Assembly (NCBI RefSeq): GCF_007827595.1
Contig: NZ_VISR01000015.1
Span: forward strand, 174,627-238,626
From: Streptomyces sp. BK340
GTDB taxonomy: Bacteria > Actinomycetota > Actinomycetes > Streptomycetales > Streptomycetaceae
Direction of reading: 5' to 3'
Length of the DNA: 64,000 bases
Shown: positions 8,914 through 17,393 of the stretch, piece by piece
How the letters are laid out: each line of letters starts with the position of its first letter
Numbering within the stretch: the stretch's first letter is position 1
Position numbers and translations under genes: made by a program
The notes under the pieces: generated by a model
The model's input: only the letters and a program-made list of their open reading frames with translations
What the model was told of the DNA's origin: nothing
The model's database searches: none

Positions 8914-9809
8914 TCAGCGCCACATGTGACTGAAGAACCAGCCGAGCGCCGCGACGGCCTCGTCCGTCAGCTCCGGGTGGCGCCCGCGCATTTCCTCAGG
9001 GAAATGGGCGGTCCCGCAGGAGAGGCTGTGGTCCCCCCATTCGATGTCGAACGCCGCGGCCTCGCCGACGATCTCCTTCGCGTAGGCCGCCGGCCCGGGA
9101 CCGTCGCCCGGGCGCGCAGTGTCACGATGACCTGCACCGTCCCGGAGTCGGCGGCGGCGCGAATCTCCTCGACGTCGTCGATGCCGCGAAGGACGTCGGT
9201 CAGCACGCGGCGGGTGGCGGCGGCGCGCAGCGGGAGCTTGGACGGCTTGCCGACCGCGGTGACCGGGAGCGCGTCGAGAATGCGGACGGCCCTGGGCGCG
9301 GCGGCTGCCTCGCTCACGTGGGCCGCGGCCCAGGCGCGCAGGTCGTCCGCGGTGACCGTGGCGTCGGCGAGGGTCACGTACGCCACCGGGACCTCGCCCG
9401 CCCGCCGGTCCGGCTGTCCGACGGCCTGGGCGCCGGTCACCGCGGGGTGCGAGAGCAGCGCGTCCTCGACGACCCGGGGGTCGATGTTGTGGCCTCCGCG
9501 GATGATGAGGTCCTTCGCGCGTCCGGCGACGGTGTCGGGGCGGCGGACGCCGAGCCGGTGGAGGGCGTCGGCGGTCCGGTGCACGTCGGCGAGCAGCTCC
9601 GTATGGGTGCGGGACCTGGGCGAGCGCCAGGACGCGGCATCCGGCAGGACGGTGGGCGCGGTCCGCTCGGGCCACTGCTCGGCCGTGCACCGCCGCAGCT
9701 CGCAAGAGGTGGCGGGCAGCCCGCGCTCGGCCAGCGGGATGGCCTCGATGCCGGCCGGCTCGTCGGGGTGGTCGTAGCCCGGCCGCCCCGCACGCGGGTC
9801 GATGCTCAC
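8914..9809 (-). pseudogene. Acyl-CoA synthetase (AMP-binding) remnant with central deletion and frameshift
   Basis: From a GTG at 9809 the reading frame starts like a Streptomyces acyl-CoA ligase (IEAIPLAERGLPATS, then TELLADVHRTADALHRLGVRRPDT, about residues 15-90). It then jumps directly to the C-terminal domain: AGRAKDLIIRGGHNIDPRVV, the A8 motif, and VTAVGKPSKLPLR, the A10 Lys region. The adenylation core of about 350 residues, including the P-loop-like A3 and A5 motifs, is missing at the junction near 9535. Further on the frame is lost around 9110; a different frame then reads AYAKEIVGEAAAFDIEWGDH to a stop at 8914, whose family I cannot name. No ligase activity is possible. It shares its start with the divergent TetR remnant. 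Confidence 0.75.
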
Positions 9810-10311
9810 GCGTACCTCAACCACTTCGACAGCAGGGAGGACCTCTTCCGGGTCGCGGTCGAGGAGACGCTGGAGTGGTGGGGCACGGTGATGGACCGCC
9901 TCACCGCGGACGTCGACGACCCCGCGGTGGCGTTCCGCCCAGAGTTTCCGCATGACCGGCCGGCTGCACCGCCCGCACCCTGAGCTGAGCCGGATCCTGC
10001 TGCACCACGGACTCGAACTGGCCCGGTCCGAAAGCGGATCGGCACCACGAGCCGTCCACGACATCCGTGCCGCGGTGGACGCAGGCCGCTTCGGGGTGGA
10101 GGACCTGGACCTCGCGCTGGCGATGACGGCGGGCGCCGCGTCGGCACTGGGCGCGCTGCTGCACTCGCAGCCCGACCGCGACGACGCCAGGTCCGCGGAC
10201 CTGGTCACCAGCGGCCTCCTGCGACAGTTCGGCATCCCCGCCGACGAGGCCGAGCGGATCTGCGCGCTCGACCTGCCGGACATCGAGGTCGCCGACACCC
10301 TGGCGCGGTGA
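9810..10311 (+). pseudogene. TetR-family regulator remnant, lacking its HTH and frameshifted
   Basis: The plus strand begins abruptly at HAYLNHFDSREDLFRVAVEE, the point just after the recognition helix in TetR proteins (normally YxxFxSREDLF). The first 35-45 residues with the HTH are absent; instead the sequence abuts the start of the divergent ligase remnant. The frame is lost near 9940 and resumes as MTGRLHRPHPELSRILLHHG through to a stop at 10311, a normal TetR ligand-binding half. Divergent TetR/ligase pairs are common in Streptomyces, so this was probably the regulator of the neighbouring ligase. Non-functional as a DNA binder. Confidence 0.7.
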
Positions 10312-10498
10312 GCCCGCAACGCCTCCCCGCCGGGCCGCTCGGCGGCGTGGCGACGAACGCGGCGAGAGCGACCCCGCGGCACCACCGTGACGCCACAGGC
10401 AGCCGAAACTGGGTTCGTGCACTCAGCCCCAAGGCTGCAGAAGCGCTCAGGGCGAGCGGGTTCCCCCCTCGCGCCCGCTCGCCCGACCCGCGCGCCCC
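10312..10498. other. Intergenic stretch with no gene seen
   Basis: 187 bp between the TetR remnant and the macro-domain gene. I see no supportable reading frame, strong hairpin or promoter. It marks the left edge of the RES/macro cluster. Confidence 0.4.
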
Positions 10499-11641
10499 TC
10501 ATACGGAGCGGGGGTCTTCCCCCATTCCATCGGGGCCGCCGGGCGGCCGTCGGTCGTACGGTGGGCGGATCCCGGCGGGTATGCGCTCCACGAGCGCCGC
10601 CGCCTCGGGCGTACGCACCAGGAAGTGGACGTCCCAGTCGGCCCCTCGGGCCAACTCCGCCTCCACCGCGGCCCATAAGGCGGCCAGGCTGACGTCGTAC
10701 GCCAGCCCGCCCCGGCCCGAGCCGAGCAGCGGGAAGCACACCGAGCGCAGCGGCGGGTCGAAGCGGTCGCGTTCCTCCGCCAGGAGCGCGAGCGCCCGGG
10801 AGGCGGCCCGGGTGATGTCGGACGGCAGCACGTCGTAGTCGTTGGTCCCGGCCCGGGGAACGGCGACCGCGGCGTGGTAGATCCGTCGTACGCCCTGTGC
10901 GGCCAGGGACCCCGTACCGGTGGCGGCCACGGTGCCGGGCAGCACGGCGCGCCCGGAAGTGCCGTTCCGGCACGCCCACTTGTGCAGCTCGGCGTGGACC
11001 GGATCGTCCAGGACGTCACCGGTCACGCCGCGCACCGAGGACACCCGGCGCAGCGAGGCGGCGACCGACGACTTGTACGGCTGGGGCAGCGCGAAGTGGA
11101 CGTTGGACGGAGAGACGACCACGTCCACGTCGCGCAGCAGGTCCACCGGGTGCACATGGAGGGTGAGCGTCACCGGCCGCTCGCCGACCCGGGCCCGCAC
11201 GGTCCGGTGCGTGCCGGTCCCCGCCTCGGCCACGGCGGCTCCGGGTGCCGCGGCCGGCTCCGCCGCCAGCCGCAGCACGTGCTCGGCGACCTGGCCGAGG
11301 ACCATCACCTCGTGGTCCTTGCGGAACCGCTCGACGCTCACCCCGTACACCGAGGCCGCCCGGGCCCGGCGGGAGGATGCGGGCCAGTCCCGGGTGCCCT
11401 GGGCCAGCCCCAGGGTGTACTCGGCGGCGGTGCGCAGGGTCCCGGCGTCCAGGCGCGACACGGCGAGCCGCAGCAACGCCTCCACGGCCGCGCCGGCAGG
11501 CCGGGCGCCGGTCGCGGGCACCGCCTGCGCCGCCGACTCCAGGCCGGGCAGCGCACGCCCGCGCAGCCTCACCAGTCCGGCGCGCCTGACCTCCTTGAGT
11601 TCATGGACAAGTGATGCATGGTCAGGGAGGGACGATGCCAT
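10499..11641 (-). CDS. Macro-domain protein with an N-terminal helical domain
   Basis: 380 aa. The C-terminal half (about residues 175-340) has macro-domain signatures: VDVVVSPSNVHF (adenine/ribose-loop Asn), a loop GTVAATGTGSLAAQGVRRIYHA, and SVCFPLLGSGRGGL (phosphate-binding glycines). Macro domains bind or hydrolyse ADP-ribose and its derivatives. The first 130-odd residues are helical and Arg/Ala/Leu-rich with GVSVERFRKDHEVMVLGQV; the domain is not one I can name. It lies 58 nt downstream of the RES toxin gene on the same strand. Since RES proteins break down NAD+, an ADP-ribose-binding neighbour may sense or remove products; that is inference. Confidence 0.75.
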   Translation of the reverse strand: MASSLPDHASLVHELKEVRRAGLVRLRGRALPGLESAAQAVPATGARPAGAAVEALLRLAVSRLDAGTLRTAAEYTLGLAQGTRDWPASSRRARAASVYGVSVERFRKDHEVMVLGQVAEHVLRLAAEPAAAPGAAVAEAGTGTHRTVRARVGERPVTLTLHVHPVDLLRDVDVVVSPSNVHFALPQPYKSSVAASLRRVSSVRGVTGDVLDDPVHAELHKWACRNGTSGRAVLPGTVAATGTGSLAAQGVRRIYHAAVAVPRAGTNDYDVLPSDITRAASRALALLAEERDRFDPPLRSVCFPLLGSGRGGLAYDVSLAALWAAVEAELARGADWDVHFLVRTPEAAALVERIPAGIRPPYDRRPPGGPDGMGEDPRSV

Positions 11642-11699
11642 GCGCCCACGATGGCATCACGTCTCGGCCACCGACAAGCGGGACGGGGCCGTCCCCACA

Positions 11700-12371
11700 T
11701 CACTGCCACACGGGCTCCGAGATGACCGCCCGCAGCGGTTCGAGGATCTCGTTGGCCTTCTTCATGCCCTCCTGGGAGCCCAGGTCCGGGATCCCGCCGT
11801 CCCGCAGCACCTCCAGCGGCCCGCCGTCGCAGTGCTCGAAGCGGTCGTGGAAGAGCACCAGGGCGCGCTGGGCCCGGTTGCGCCGGGACTCCCAGATCAG
11901 CCCCATCGCATCGGGTGCCTGCGCCCGGATCTCGCTCGACCAGCGCCGTGCGAGCGCGTAGTTGCTCTCGTCCTCCAGGAGCGTGGAGTCCTGGCAGACG
12001 GCGGCCAGATCCTGCCCGTCGACCAGGGAGACCAGGTTCAGCTCGCACCGGGTGCGCAGGCCGCTCAGCGACCGCCGCCAGACGGCGCTGTAGGGGATCC
12101 GCCGTGTACCGGCCGGCAGTTCGAAGGGCCGCGAGCGCAGCACGCTCTCCGCGAGGGCGGTGAGCCCGGTGTCCGCCAGGTACAGGCTGTGGTACGGATC
12201 CAGCACCGTGCCCTCGAAGCGGCCCCCGCCGAAATGGATGTCCGCGAGCTTCGGGCTGAACTGGTCCGGCGCGTACTTGGACTGGTGCACCCGCCACAGT
12301 TCCGCACCGGCCGGGATCACCAGACGGTTGGGGCGCAACTCCAGCTCGATCATCGGGAAGAAGCCGCTCAT
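11700..12371 (-). CDS. RES-domain NAD+-degrading toxin
   Basis: 223 aa. The residues that give RES proteins their name are all in place: Arg27 (ELWRVHQ), Glu75 (LTALAESVL) and Ser162 (IWESRRN). A Gly-rich loop HFGGGRFEG and a DPYHSLYLADTGLTALAE strand-helix pair also match the family. Known RES toxins (for example MbcT) deplete NAD+ by phosphorolysis or hydrolysis and are kept in check by an Xre-type partner. The ATG overlaps the upstream stop by 1 nt (TGATG), so translation is probably coupled to the putative antitoxin. Length is normal. Confidence 0.85.
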   Translation of the reverse strand: MSGFFPMIELELRPNRLVIPAGAELWRVHQSKYAPDQFSPKLADIHFGGGRFEGTVLDPYHSLYLADTGLTALAESVLRSRPFELPAGTRRIPYSAVWRRSLSGLRTRCELNLVSLVDGQDLAAVCQDSTLLEDESNYALARRWSSEIRAQAPDAMGLIWESRRNRAQRALVLFHDRFEHCDGGPLEVLRDGGIPDLGSQEGMKKANEILEPLRAVISEPVWQ

Positions 12372-13072
12372 CAGTCCCCCTCCACCAGTGCGGCGGCAGC
12401 GCCGACCAGCCGATGGTCCGGCAGCCGGCCGAGCAGCGACGCGGGTGTCCCGCCCAGCCAGGTGTTGCCGTTCAGCCACCAGGCCGCGGCGCCCCAGGGG
12501 TCGATGTCGGCGAGGAGCAGCCGGTTGACCCGGAGGACGACCTCGCGCGGGGTACCGTCGCCCGCGCCGAACTGGAACTCCGGATAGCGGTCGCCGTCCT
12601 GGGGATCCGTCAGTCTGATCAGCTCTGGGGGCGGCGCGCCGCCGCAGCGGACCCGCGCCTCGTCGGCCGAGAGGGACGGCGCCCCGAGCAGCATCCGGTC
12701 CTCTTCGGACGCGGTGCCGTACGCCGGTTCGGGGGCGCTCGGCAGCGCGGTCAGCAGAGCCATCAATTCGCGAGCCCCCACCACGGTCCTCGGGCCGGGC
12801 GGCGCCGCGCCGAGTCGTACGGAGTCCAGCGCCCTGCGTACGGGATGGTCCAGCGGCAGGGGCAGCAGGGCCAGCCGAACCCTCTGGGACGCCCGGCGCA
12901 CCGCCCTGTCGTCGGCCGCGTCCGTGGCCGCGAGGGCCTCCAGCCGGGCCAGCAGCAGCGCGTACTGCTCGTCGTCGAGCGCCTCGCGGATGGCGTCCCG
13001 GTGCTCGCCGATCAGGACGAGCAGCCGCTCCGTCGAACCGCCGGGGCCGTCGCCCGTACCGTCGTCGCTCAT
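12371..13072 (-). CDS. Putative antitoxin partner of the RES toxin
   Basis: About 233 aa, larger than a standard Xre/MbcA antitoxin. The first 180 residues are helical with HRDAIREALDDEQYALLLARLEAL and no clear HTH. The end, LLLADIDPWGAAAWWLN followed by LGGTPASLL, resembles the C-terminal toxin-binding segment of RES antitoxins, where a Trp-containing strand and a helix plug the active site. Position first in the pair and the 1-nt overlap with the toxin support this. A partner without a recognisable DNA-binding domain would be atypical for autoregulation. The start may be shifted by a base. Confidence 0.6.
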   Translation of the reverse strand: MSDDGTGDGPGGSTERLLVLIGEHRDAIREALDDEQYALLLARLEALAATDAADDRAVRRASQRVRLALLPLPLDHPVRRALDSVRLGAAPPGPRTVVGARELMALLTALPSAPEPAYGTASEEDRMLLGAPSLSADEARVRCGGAPPPELIRLTDPQDGDRYPEFQFGAGDGTPREVVLRVNRLLLADIDPWGAAAWWLNGNTWLGGTPASLLGRLPDHRLVGAAAALVEGD

Positions 13073-13168
13073 GCGTTCCCCCCTTCGGTACCTGCTTCTG
13101 CCCTCGGCCTGAGCGCCACTATGCCGATCCACCGGACCGGTGGCGACAAGATCCCGGGCTTCGGGTGC

Positions 13169-13711
13169 TCATCGCCCGAAATCCACCCAGGAGGCGCCCA
13201 GTTCGACCCTCATCGCCCGCCGTATCCGCCGCAGTCCGCCCCACAACGCGTCGATGCCCTGCTGCACGGCGGCCGGCGAGTCACCGGCGCGCGGGGCGCC
13301 CTCGTCCAGGCGCCGGACCATGCCGTAGACCGTGCCCAGGTCACGGCTGAAGTCGCCCGCGAGGTCGAGCACGCGCTCCGGCACCCGCAGCTGCGCCTCC
13401 GCGTACACGTCCCGGTACTGGTCACGGGCTTCGGTGAGCCGCTGCCGTACGACCCGCCCGTCCTCGGTGCGGCCCAGCGCGTGCAACTGGTCGGTGAGCG
13501 CGGCCAGATAATGCCGGGCGGAGGTGTTCAGGGCCACGTAGCACGACCGCAGCTCCTGGGCCTGCCTGCGCCGCTCCTGCAGTTCCTCGGCGTGCTCCTG
13601 CTCGCGCCGGCGGCTGCGGTCGGCCGCGCGCTGGGTCAGCAGCGCGGACAGCAGCGTCCCGACGACTCCGACGACCGCGACCACGAGCGCGGTCGCTCCC
13701 CCGACGTCCAC
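13169..13711 (-). CDS. Membrane-anchored coiled-coil protein, unknown function
   Basis: 180 aa. A GTG at 13711 is preceded by GGAGGAGGC. One predicted N-terminal membrane helix (ALVVAVVGVVGTLLSALL) is followed by a charged coiled coil (residues about 27-55, rich in Arg, Glu and Gln) and a helical body. No lipobox or catalytic motif. It lies 96 nt upstream of the putative antitoxin and could be part of the same transcript. The function is not known. Similar one-helix/coiled-coil proteins are frequent in Streptomyces, so its link to the toxin pair is uncertain. Confidence 0.55.
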   Translation of the reverse strand: MDVGGATALVVAVVGVVGTLLSALLTQRAADRSRRREQEHAEELQERRRQAQELRSCYVALNTSARHYLAALTDQLHALGRTEDGRVVRQRLTEARDQYRDVYAEAQLRVPERVLDLAGDFSRDLGTVYGMVRRLDEGAPRAGDSPAAVQQGIDALWGGLRRIRRAMRVELGASWVDFGR

Positions 13712-13958
13712 GCCTCCTCCGTCCGCCGTTCCGGCCCGACTCCAGGTAAGCAGTGGAATCCGGGTGCGGTGAACACCGGGCCCGGACGTCGCCCGGTGTT
13801 CGCCCGGTCGCCGACCGCGTGATCGATCCGGGCGTCCGGCGGGCACATTCGGGCGCCCGGCAGCAGCCTTCGCGACGAGCCGGCCGAGGGACCGGGGCCG
13901 GACCACCCGGCGGCCCGGGCCGCCCTCATCCACCGGGGCCACCCCGGCCGGGACCGGG

Positions 13959-14708
13959 CTACTCGTCCACGACGCGCGCGACCGCGAGCGTGATGTTGTC
14001 GGGACCGCCGGCCGCGATGGCGGCCTTCCACAGCTCGAAGGCAGCGCGGTTGTCGTCGCGCTCCCGCATGACGTCGTCCAGGACCTCCGGCGGCACCGGA
14101 TCGGTCAGTCCGTCGGTGCAGATGAGGTAGCGGTCGCCGGGCGTCAGGGGCACGGCCGCCACATGCGGGCGGATGGGGCGGTAGCCGGGACTGCCGCCGA
14201 GGCACTGGGTGACGATGGAGGTGGTGCGCTGCCCGGGCTCGAGGGGTGGGCTGTCGTCGACGCTCAGCTGGCGCAGCCCGTCCTCGGAGGCGGCGAGGAC
14301 CCGGCTGTCGCCCACGTTGAACACCATGAGCGAGCCGGGCTGTACGACGATGCCGGCGACCGTCGTCCCCATGGCGGCCAGCTCGCTCGCGTCGTCGCCG
14401 CCGGCGGCCAGGTACACCGCGCGGTTGCAGGCGCTGAGGGCGTCGCGGACGGCGCCCTCGCTACCCAGGGAGGAGCCGATGGACGCGATCCGGCGGACGA
14501 CCAGCGCACTGGCCACGTCACCGCCGGGATGCCCGCCGAGTCCGTCCGCCACGGCGACCACCAGAGGCGACCCGAGCGGGAAGAACAGGGTCTGCGGGCT
14601 CTCGGTCACGGTGGCACACAGCGTCCACGGGCCCACCACGAGGCTGTCCTCGTTCCGCTCGCGGAGCAGCCCGGGATGGCTCAGCGCGGTCACAGTCACG
14701 TACGGCAT
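13959..14708 (-). CDS. PP2C-family Ser/Thr protein phosphatase
   Basis: 249 aa from the ATG at 14708, preceded by a GGAAGG-type site. The metal-binding and core motifs of the PPM/PP2C family are complete and in order: RNEDSL, DGLGGHPGGD, GTTVAG, GDSRVL, CTDGLTD and GGPDNIT. So it should be an active Mn/Mg-dependent protein phosphatase acting in the cytosol. No membrane helix, no sensor domain. It lies on the same strand as the four genes of the RES/macro block, 247 bp upstream of the coiled-coil gene, and is divergent from the DUF6204 gene. Confidence 0.85.
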   Translation of the reverse strand: MPYVTVTALSHPGLLRERNEDSLVVGPWTLCATVTESPQTLFFPLGSPLVVAVADGLGGHPGGDVASALVVRRIASIGSSLGSEGAVRDALSACNRAVYLAAGGDDASELAAMGTTVAGIVVQPGSLMVFNVGDSRVLAASEDGLRQLSVDDSPPLEPGQRTTSIVTQCLGGSPGYRPIRPHVAAVPLTPGDRYLICTDGLTDPVPPEVLDDVMRERDDNRAAFELWKAAIAAGGPDNITLAVARVVDE

Positions 14709-14794
14709 GGAACGCCACCGCCTTCCCCCCAAAGTCTAGTTTCGTGCCGGAAACCCGGTGGAGGCGTGCCGCACTCCGTGCCTAAGGTCGCGGG

Positions 14795-15154
14795 ATGAGT
14801 ACCCGAACCTTCCGTATCACGGTCCGCGGCGCCTTCGACGGGCTCGGCGAGGCCCAGCGGGCCGAACTGCTCGCCGACGCCGCCCGGCACGACGTGCTGC
14901 ACGCCGCCTACACGCCCGAGGGGCACCTCAGCTACGACATCGCCGCCCGGCCCGCCTTCGTCTTCCGCTTCTCGGACACCGGGGAGGAAGAGGAGGACAT
15001 CCTGGAGGCGACCGAGCGGGCCGAGGAGGCGGCGAAGGCGTGGCTGACGGAGCGTGGCTACGGCTTCAAGAACCTCAGGTCCAGCGCGGAGGACCTCTCC
15101 CAGGCACCCCTGGGGAAGCGGCAGCGGCGTGCCGCGCGTTCCGGCCGCGCATAA
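14795..15154 (+). CDS. DUF6204 family protein
   Basis: 119 aa. Recognised by RTFRITVRGAFDGLGEAQRAEL at the start and the FVFRFSD strand followed by an acidic run. Small alpha/beta protein without a known role. Its stop is followed by 60 bp that contain a MarR-type palindrome and then the MarR regulator gene on the same strand, so it may be read together with the regulator or controlled from the same region. Confidence 0.7.
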   Translation: MSTRTFRITVRGAFDGLGEAQRAELLADAARHDVLHAAYTPEGHLSYDIAARPAFVFRFSDTGEEEEDILEATERAEEAAKAWLTERGYGFKNLRSSAEDLSQAPLGKRQRRAARSGRA

Positions 15155-15155
15155 A

Positions 15156-15169
15156 CTTGAGTAGTCAAG
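15156..15169. promoter_or_regulatory. Palindrome CTTGAGTAGTCAAG, likely MarR operator
   Basis: A perfect inverted repeat CTTGA-GTAG-TCAAG that starts just after the DUF6204 stop codon and lies about 45 bp upstream of the MarR gene. TTGAnnAnTCAA-like palindromes are the usual targets of MarR dimers, which typically repress their own gene. Binding by this MarR protein is inferred from position and symmetry only. Confidence 0.6.
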
Positions 15170-15215
15170 GAGATGGCAATCAACAGGAGGGCGGCGAGCG
15201 GGATGCCGGTGAGTG

Positions 15216-15656
15216 ATGAGTGACGCCCTGGACGCCTCGCTGCGGCTGGTGCGGGCGCAGACGGCGCTCGTGCGGCGCTTCGACGCCCGGCTCGGCGGGC
15301 TGCACGGGGTGAGCCTGGCCGACTTCACGATGCTGCTGCGCCTGGGGCAGGCTCCCGGCGGCCGGATGCGCCGGGTCGATCTGGCCGAGGCGCTGGGGCT
15401 GACCGCCTCCGGGGTGACCCGCGGGCTGGCTCCCCTGGAGCGGATCGGGCTGGTGACCCGCGAGCCGGACGCCCGTGACGCGCGCGTGGCCTACGCGTCG
15501 CTGACCGGGACCGGCCGGGAGCGCCTGACGGAGATGCTGGCCACGGCCAAGGAGACGGCCTCCGAGATCTTCGTCGGTCCCGCGTGGAGCGAGGAGGACA
15601 TCGCCCTGCTCTCCGGTCTGTTGACCCGGCTCGGCGGCACGGGGCTGACGGGCTGA
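15216..15656 (+). CDS. MarR-family transcriptional regulator
   Basis: 146 aa, normal length. A winged-helix domain is visible around residues 50-100: VDLAEALGLTASGVTRGLAPLE (helix-turn-helix) followed by IGLVTREPDARDARVAYASLT (wing, with the Asp-Arg-Asp turn typical of the family). An in-frame stop just upstream limits the start to GTG 15213 or ATG 15216. A six-codon reading frame (ATG at 15203, MPVSDE, stop overlapping the start) has the better ribosome site, so the regulator may be translated by re-initiation. Probably autoregulated through the palindrome at 15156. Confidence 0.85.
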   Translation: MSDALDASLRLVRAQTALVRRFDARLGGLHGVSLADFTMLLRLGQAPGGRMRRVDLAEALGLTASGVTRGLAPLERIGLVTREPDARDARVAYASLTGTGRERLTEMLATAKETASEIFVGPAWSEEDIALLSGLLTRLGGTGLTG

Positions 15657-15689
15657 CCTCCGTCCTGCGGGGAGGGGGCGGGTCGGCGG

Positions 15690-15766
15690 ACTCGCCCCCC
15701 TGACCGGGACTCGCCCCCAGACCGGGACTCGCCCCCCCTGACTGGGTCTCGCCCCCCTGACTGGGT
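15690..15766. repeat. Tandem repeat of about 19 bp, four copies
   Basis: Four adjacent units of ACTCGCCCCCCTGACTGGG-like sequence with small differences in the C-run length and C/T changes. They lie between the MarR gene and the lipoprotein gene. No coding role; copy number is likely to vary between strains. Confidence 0.75.
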
Positions 15767-15959
15767 TCCGGCCACCGCACGGCCTGAACTCACCGTGTTC
15801 CAGGTCACGTTGGGTTGTGGCCGAATTGTGCGCGGTCCGTGCGCGCAGCCATGGCATGCTCATGGCTCACCACCGAGTTACCGGCCGGTTCTACCCATAG
15901 GTAGCCGGCCGTCGGTGCTGCCCTTTTTCACCACCCCCCACTTCACCCCAGGACCGACC

Positions 15960-17390
15960 TTGCGCAGACGCACGAGGCACCGCCGTGCCCTCCTGCCCGC
16001 CTTCGCCGTGACCGCCCTCTTCCTCGCCGCGGGCTGCTCCTCTTCCCCGCCGCACGCCGCGCCACCGGCGGCGGGCCAGAGCCAGGACGTCCGGGCCACC
16101 GAAGGCCCCACCGGCGACACCGGCCACTCGCTCACCGTCGCGGCCGCCCCCGCCGCCACCGCGACCGCCACGGCCGGCACCTCCGGCACGGACCGGCGGG
16201 CGCACAAGACCGCACTCACCGTCAGCTCGTACGACAGCCGGACCCGACGCGCCGTCATCTCCAAGGCACCGGCGAGGAGCGGGACTTCGCAGACCCCCGC
16301 GCCCCCCTCGCCCACCTCCTCGGCGGCGCCGCACCGGGCCGCCGTGGGCGACGTCATCGCCAGCGCCCCCGCGCCCGGGGCCCCGCACGGCCTGCTCGCC
16401 AAGGTCACCAAGGTGATCGGCGAGAGCGACCGGGGCACCGAGGTGCAGACCGAACCGGCGGCGCTCAACTCGCTGCTGGGTGCCGACACGGCCAAGGGCA
16501 CCGTGCCGGTCGACCCGTCCTCCTTCGCCGTCGACAAGCTGCTGCCCGACGTAAAGGTCTCCTGGTCCAAGGCCGGTGACGTGCACGTCGGACCCAAGGG
16601 CGCGACCGTGCCGCTCGGCAGCCTCCGGCTCGACGTCGGCGCCAAGGTGCAGACGGCCGAGGGCGCCCCGGCCTCGGCCGGCGCCTCGGTGTCCGGGTTC
16701 GTCCAGGTGGCCCCGCAGGTCGACTTCAGCTACGGCGGCACCGGGACCGACGCGACGCCCGGCTCGGCCTACCTCGGGGTGTCCGGCGACTGGACCTCCG
16801 GATGGGCCGTGAAGGGCCGCGCCGCCGCGACCACCGGCACCCCGCTGCGGATCCCGTTCGCCAAGCTGCACGCCGACCCCGTCCTGCAGGTCGGCCCGGT
16901 CCCCGTCGTCGTCAACCTCGACCTGACCTGCTACTTCCAGATCAGCGCCGACGGACACGTGACCGTCGACGTCGAGCAGAGCCTCAAGGGCGACTTCAAG
17001 GCGGGCGGCACCTTCGGGGTCGGCAAGGGGTGGACGCCGGTCAGCTCCTCCGACATGAAGAGCACGCCCGTCCGGGCCTCCCTGACCACCGCCGGGAGCG
17101 TGCAGACGGCTCTCGGCGCCGAGGCGACCGTCGGCCTCTACGGCACCGTCGGCGTCACCGCCGACCTGGCGCCGTACCTGCGCGGCGAGGCCGCCGGGAC
17201 CGTCACCGCCTCCTCCGACACACCCGATGTGAAGGCCGAGGGCACCTGGGCGGTGTACGGCGGCGTCGACCTGTCGGGCACCCTGCGGATCCAGCTCTCC
17301 ATCTTCGGCACGCCGGTGCTGCAGCGGAGCGTGCCGCTGGGCTCCCTGCACCGCGAGTGGAAGCTGGCGGGCGGCTCCCTGTCGTCGTAG
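15960..17390 (+). CDS. Secreted lipoprotein, unknown function
   Basis: 476 aa. Start taken as TTG at 15960, six bases after AGGA. Lys/Arg-rich N-terminus, hydrophobic core and a lipobox LAAGC near residue 22 mark it as an exported lipoprotein. A Ser/Ala/Pro/Thr-rich linker follows up to about residue 130. The rest is beta-rich with repeated Gly/Val/Asp patterns (VTVDVEQSLKGDFKAGGTFG and similar), suggesting an extracellular beta domain. No enzyme motif seen. It is convergent with the MazG-like gene, with only 3 bp between stop codons. Confidence 0.7.
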   Translation: MRRRTRHRRALLPAFAVTALFLAAGCSSSPPHAAPPAAGQSQDVRATEGPTGDTGHSLTVAAAPAATATATAGTSGTDRRAHKTALTVSSYDSRTRRAVISKAPARSGTSQTPAPPSPTSSAAPHRAAVGDVIASAPAPGAPHGLLAKVTKVIGESDRGTEVQTEPAALNSLLGADTAKGTVPVDPSSFAVDKLLPDVKVSWSKAGDVHVGPKGATVPLGSLRLDVGAKVQTAEGAPASAGASVSGFVQVAPQVDFSYGGTGTDATPGSAYLGVSGDWTSGWAVKGRAAATTGTPLRIPFAKLHADPVLQVGPVPVVVNLDLTCYFQISADGHVTVDVEQSLKGDFKAGGTFGVGKGWTPVSSSDMKSTPVRASLTTAGSVQTALGAEATVGLYGTVGVTADLAPYLRGEAAGTVTASSDTPDVKAEGTWAVYGGVDLSGTLRIQLSIFGTPVLQRSVPLGSLHREWKLAGGSLSS

Positions 17391-17393
17391 CCG

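Noticed and set aside
9820..10979. Minus-strand N-terminal extension of the ligase remnant frame
   Set aside because: Overlaps the TetR remnant and the macro gene in the wrong frame; composition is not protein-like.
13712..13942. Upstream extension of the coiled-coil protein
   Set aside because: The extended part is Arg/Pro-rich with no ribosome site; GTG at 13711 has GGAGGAGGC and begins the membrane helix directly.
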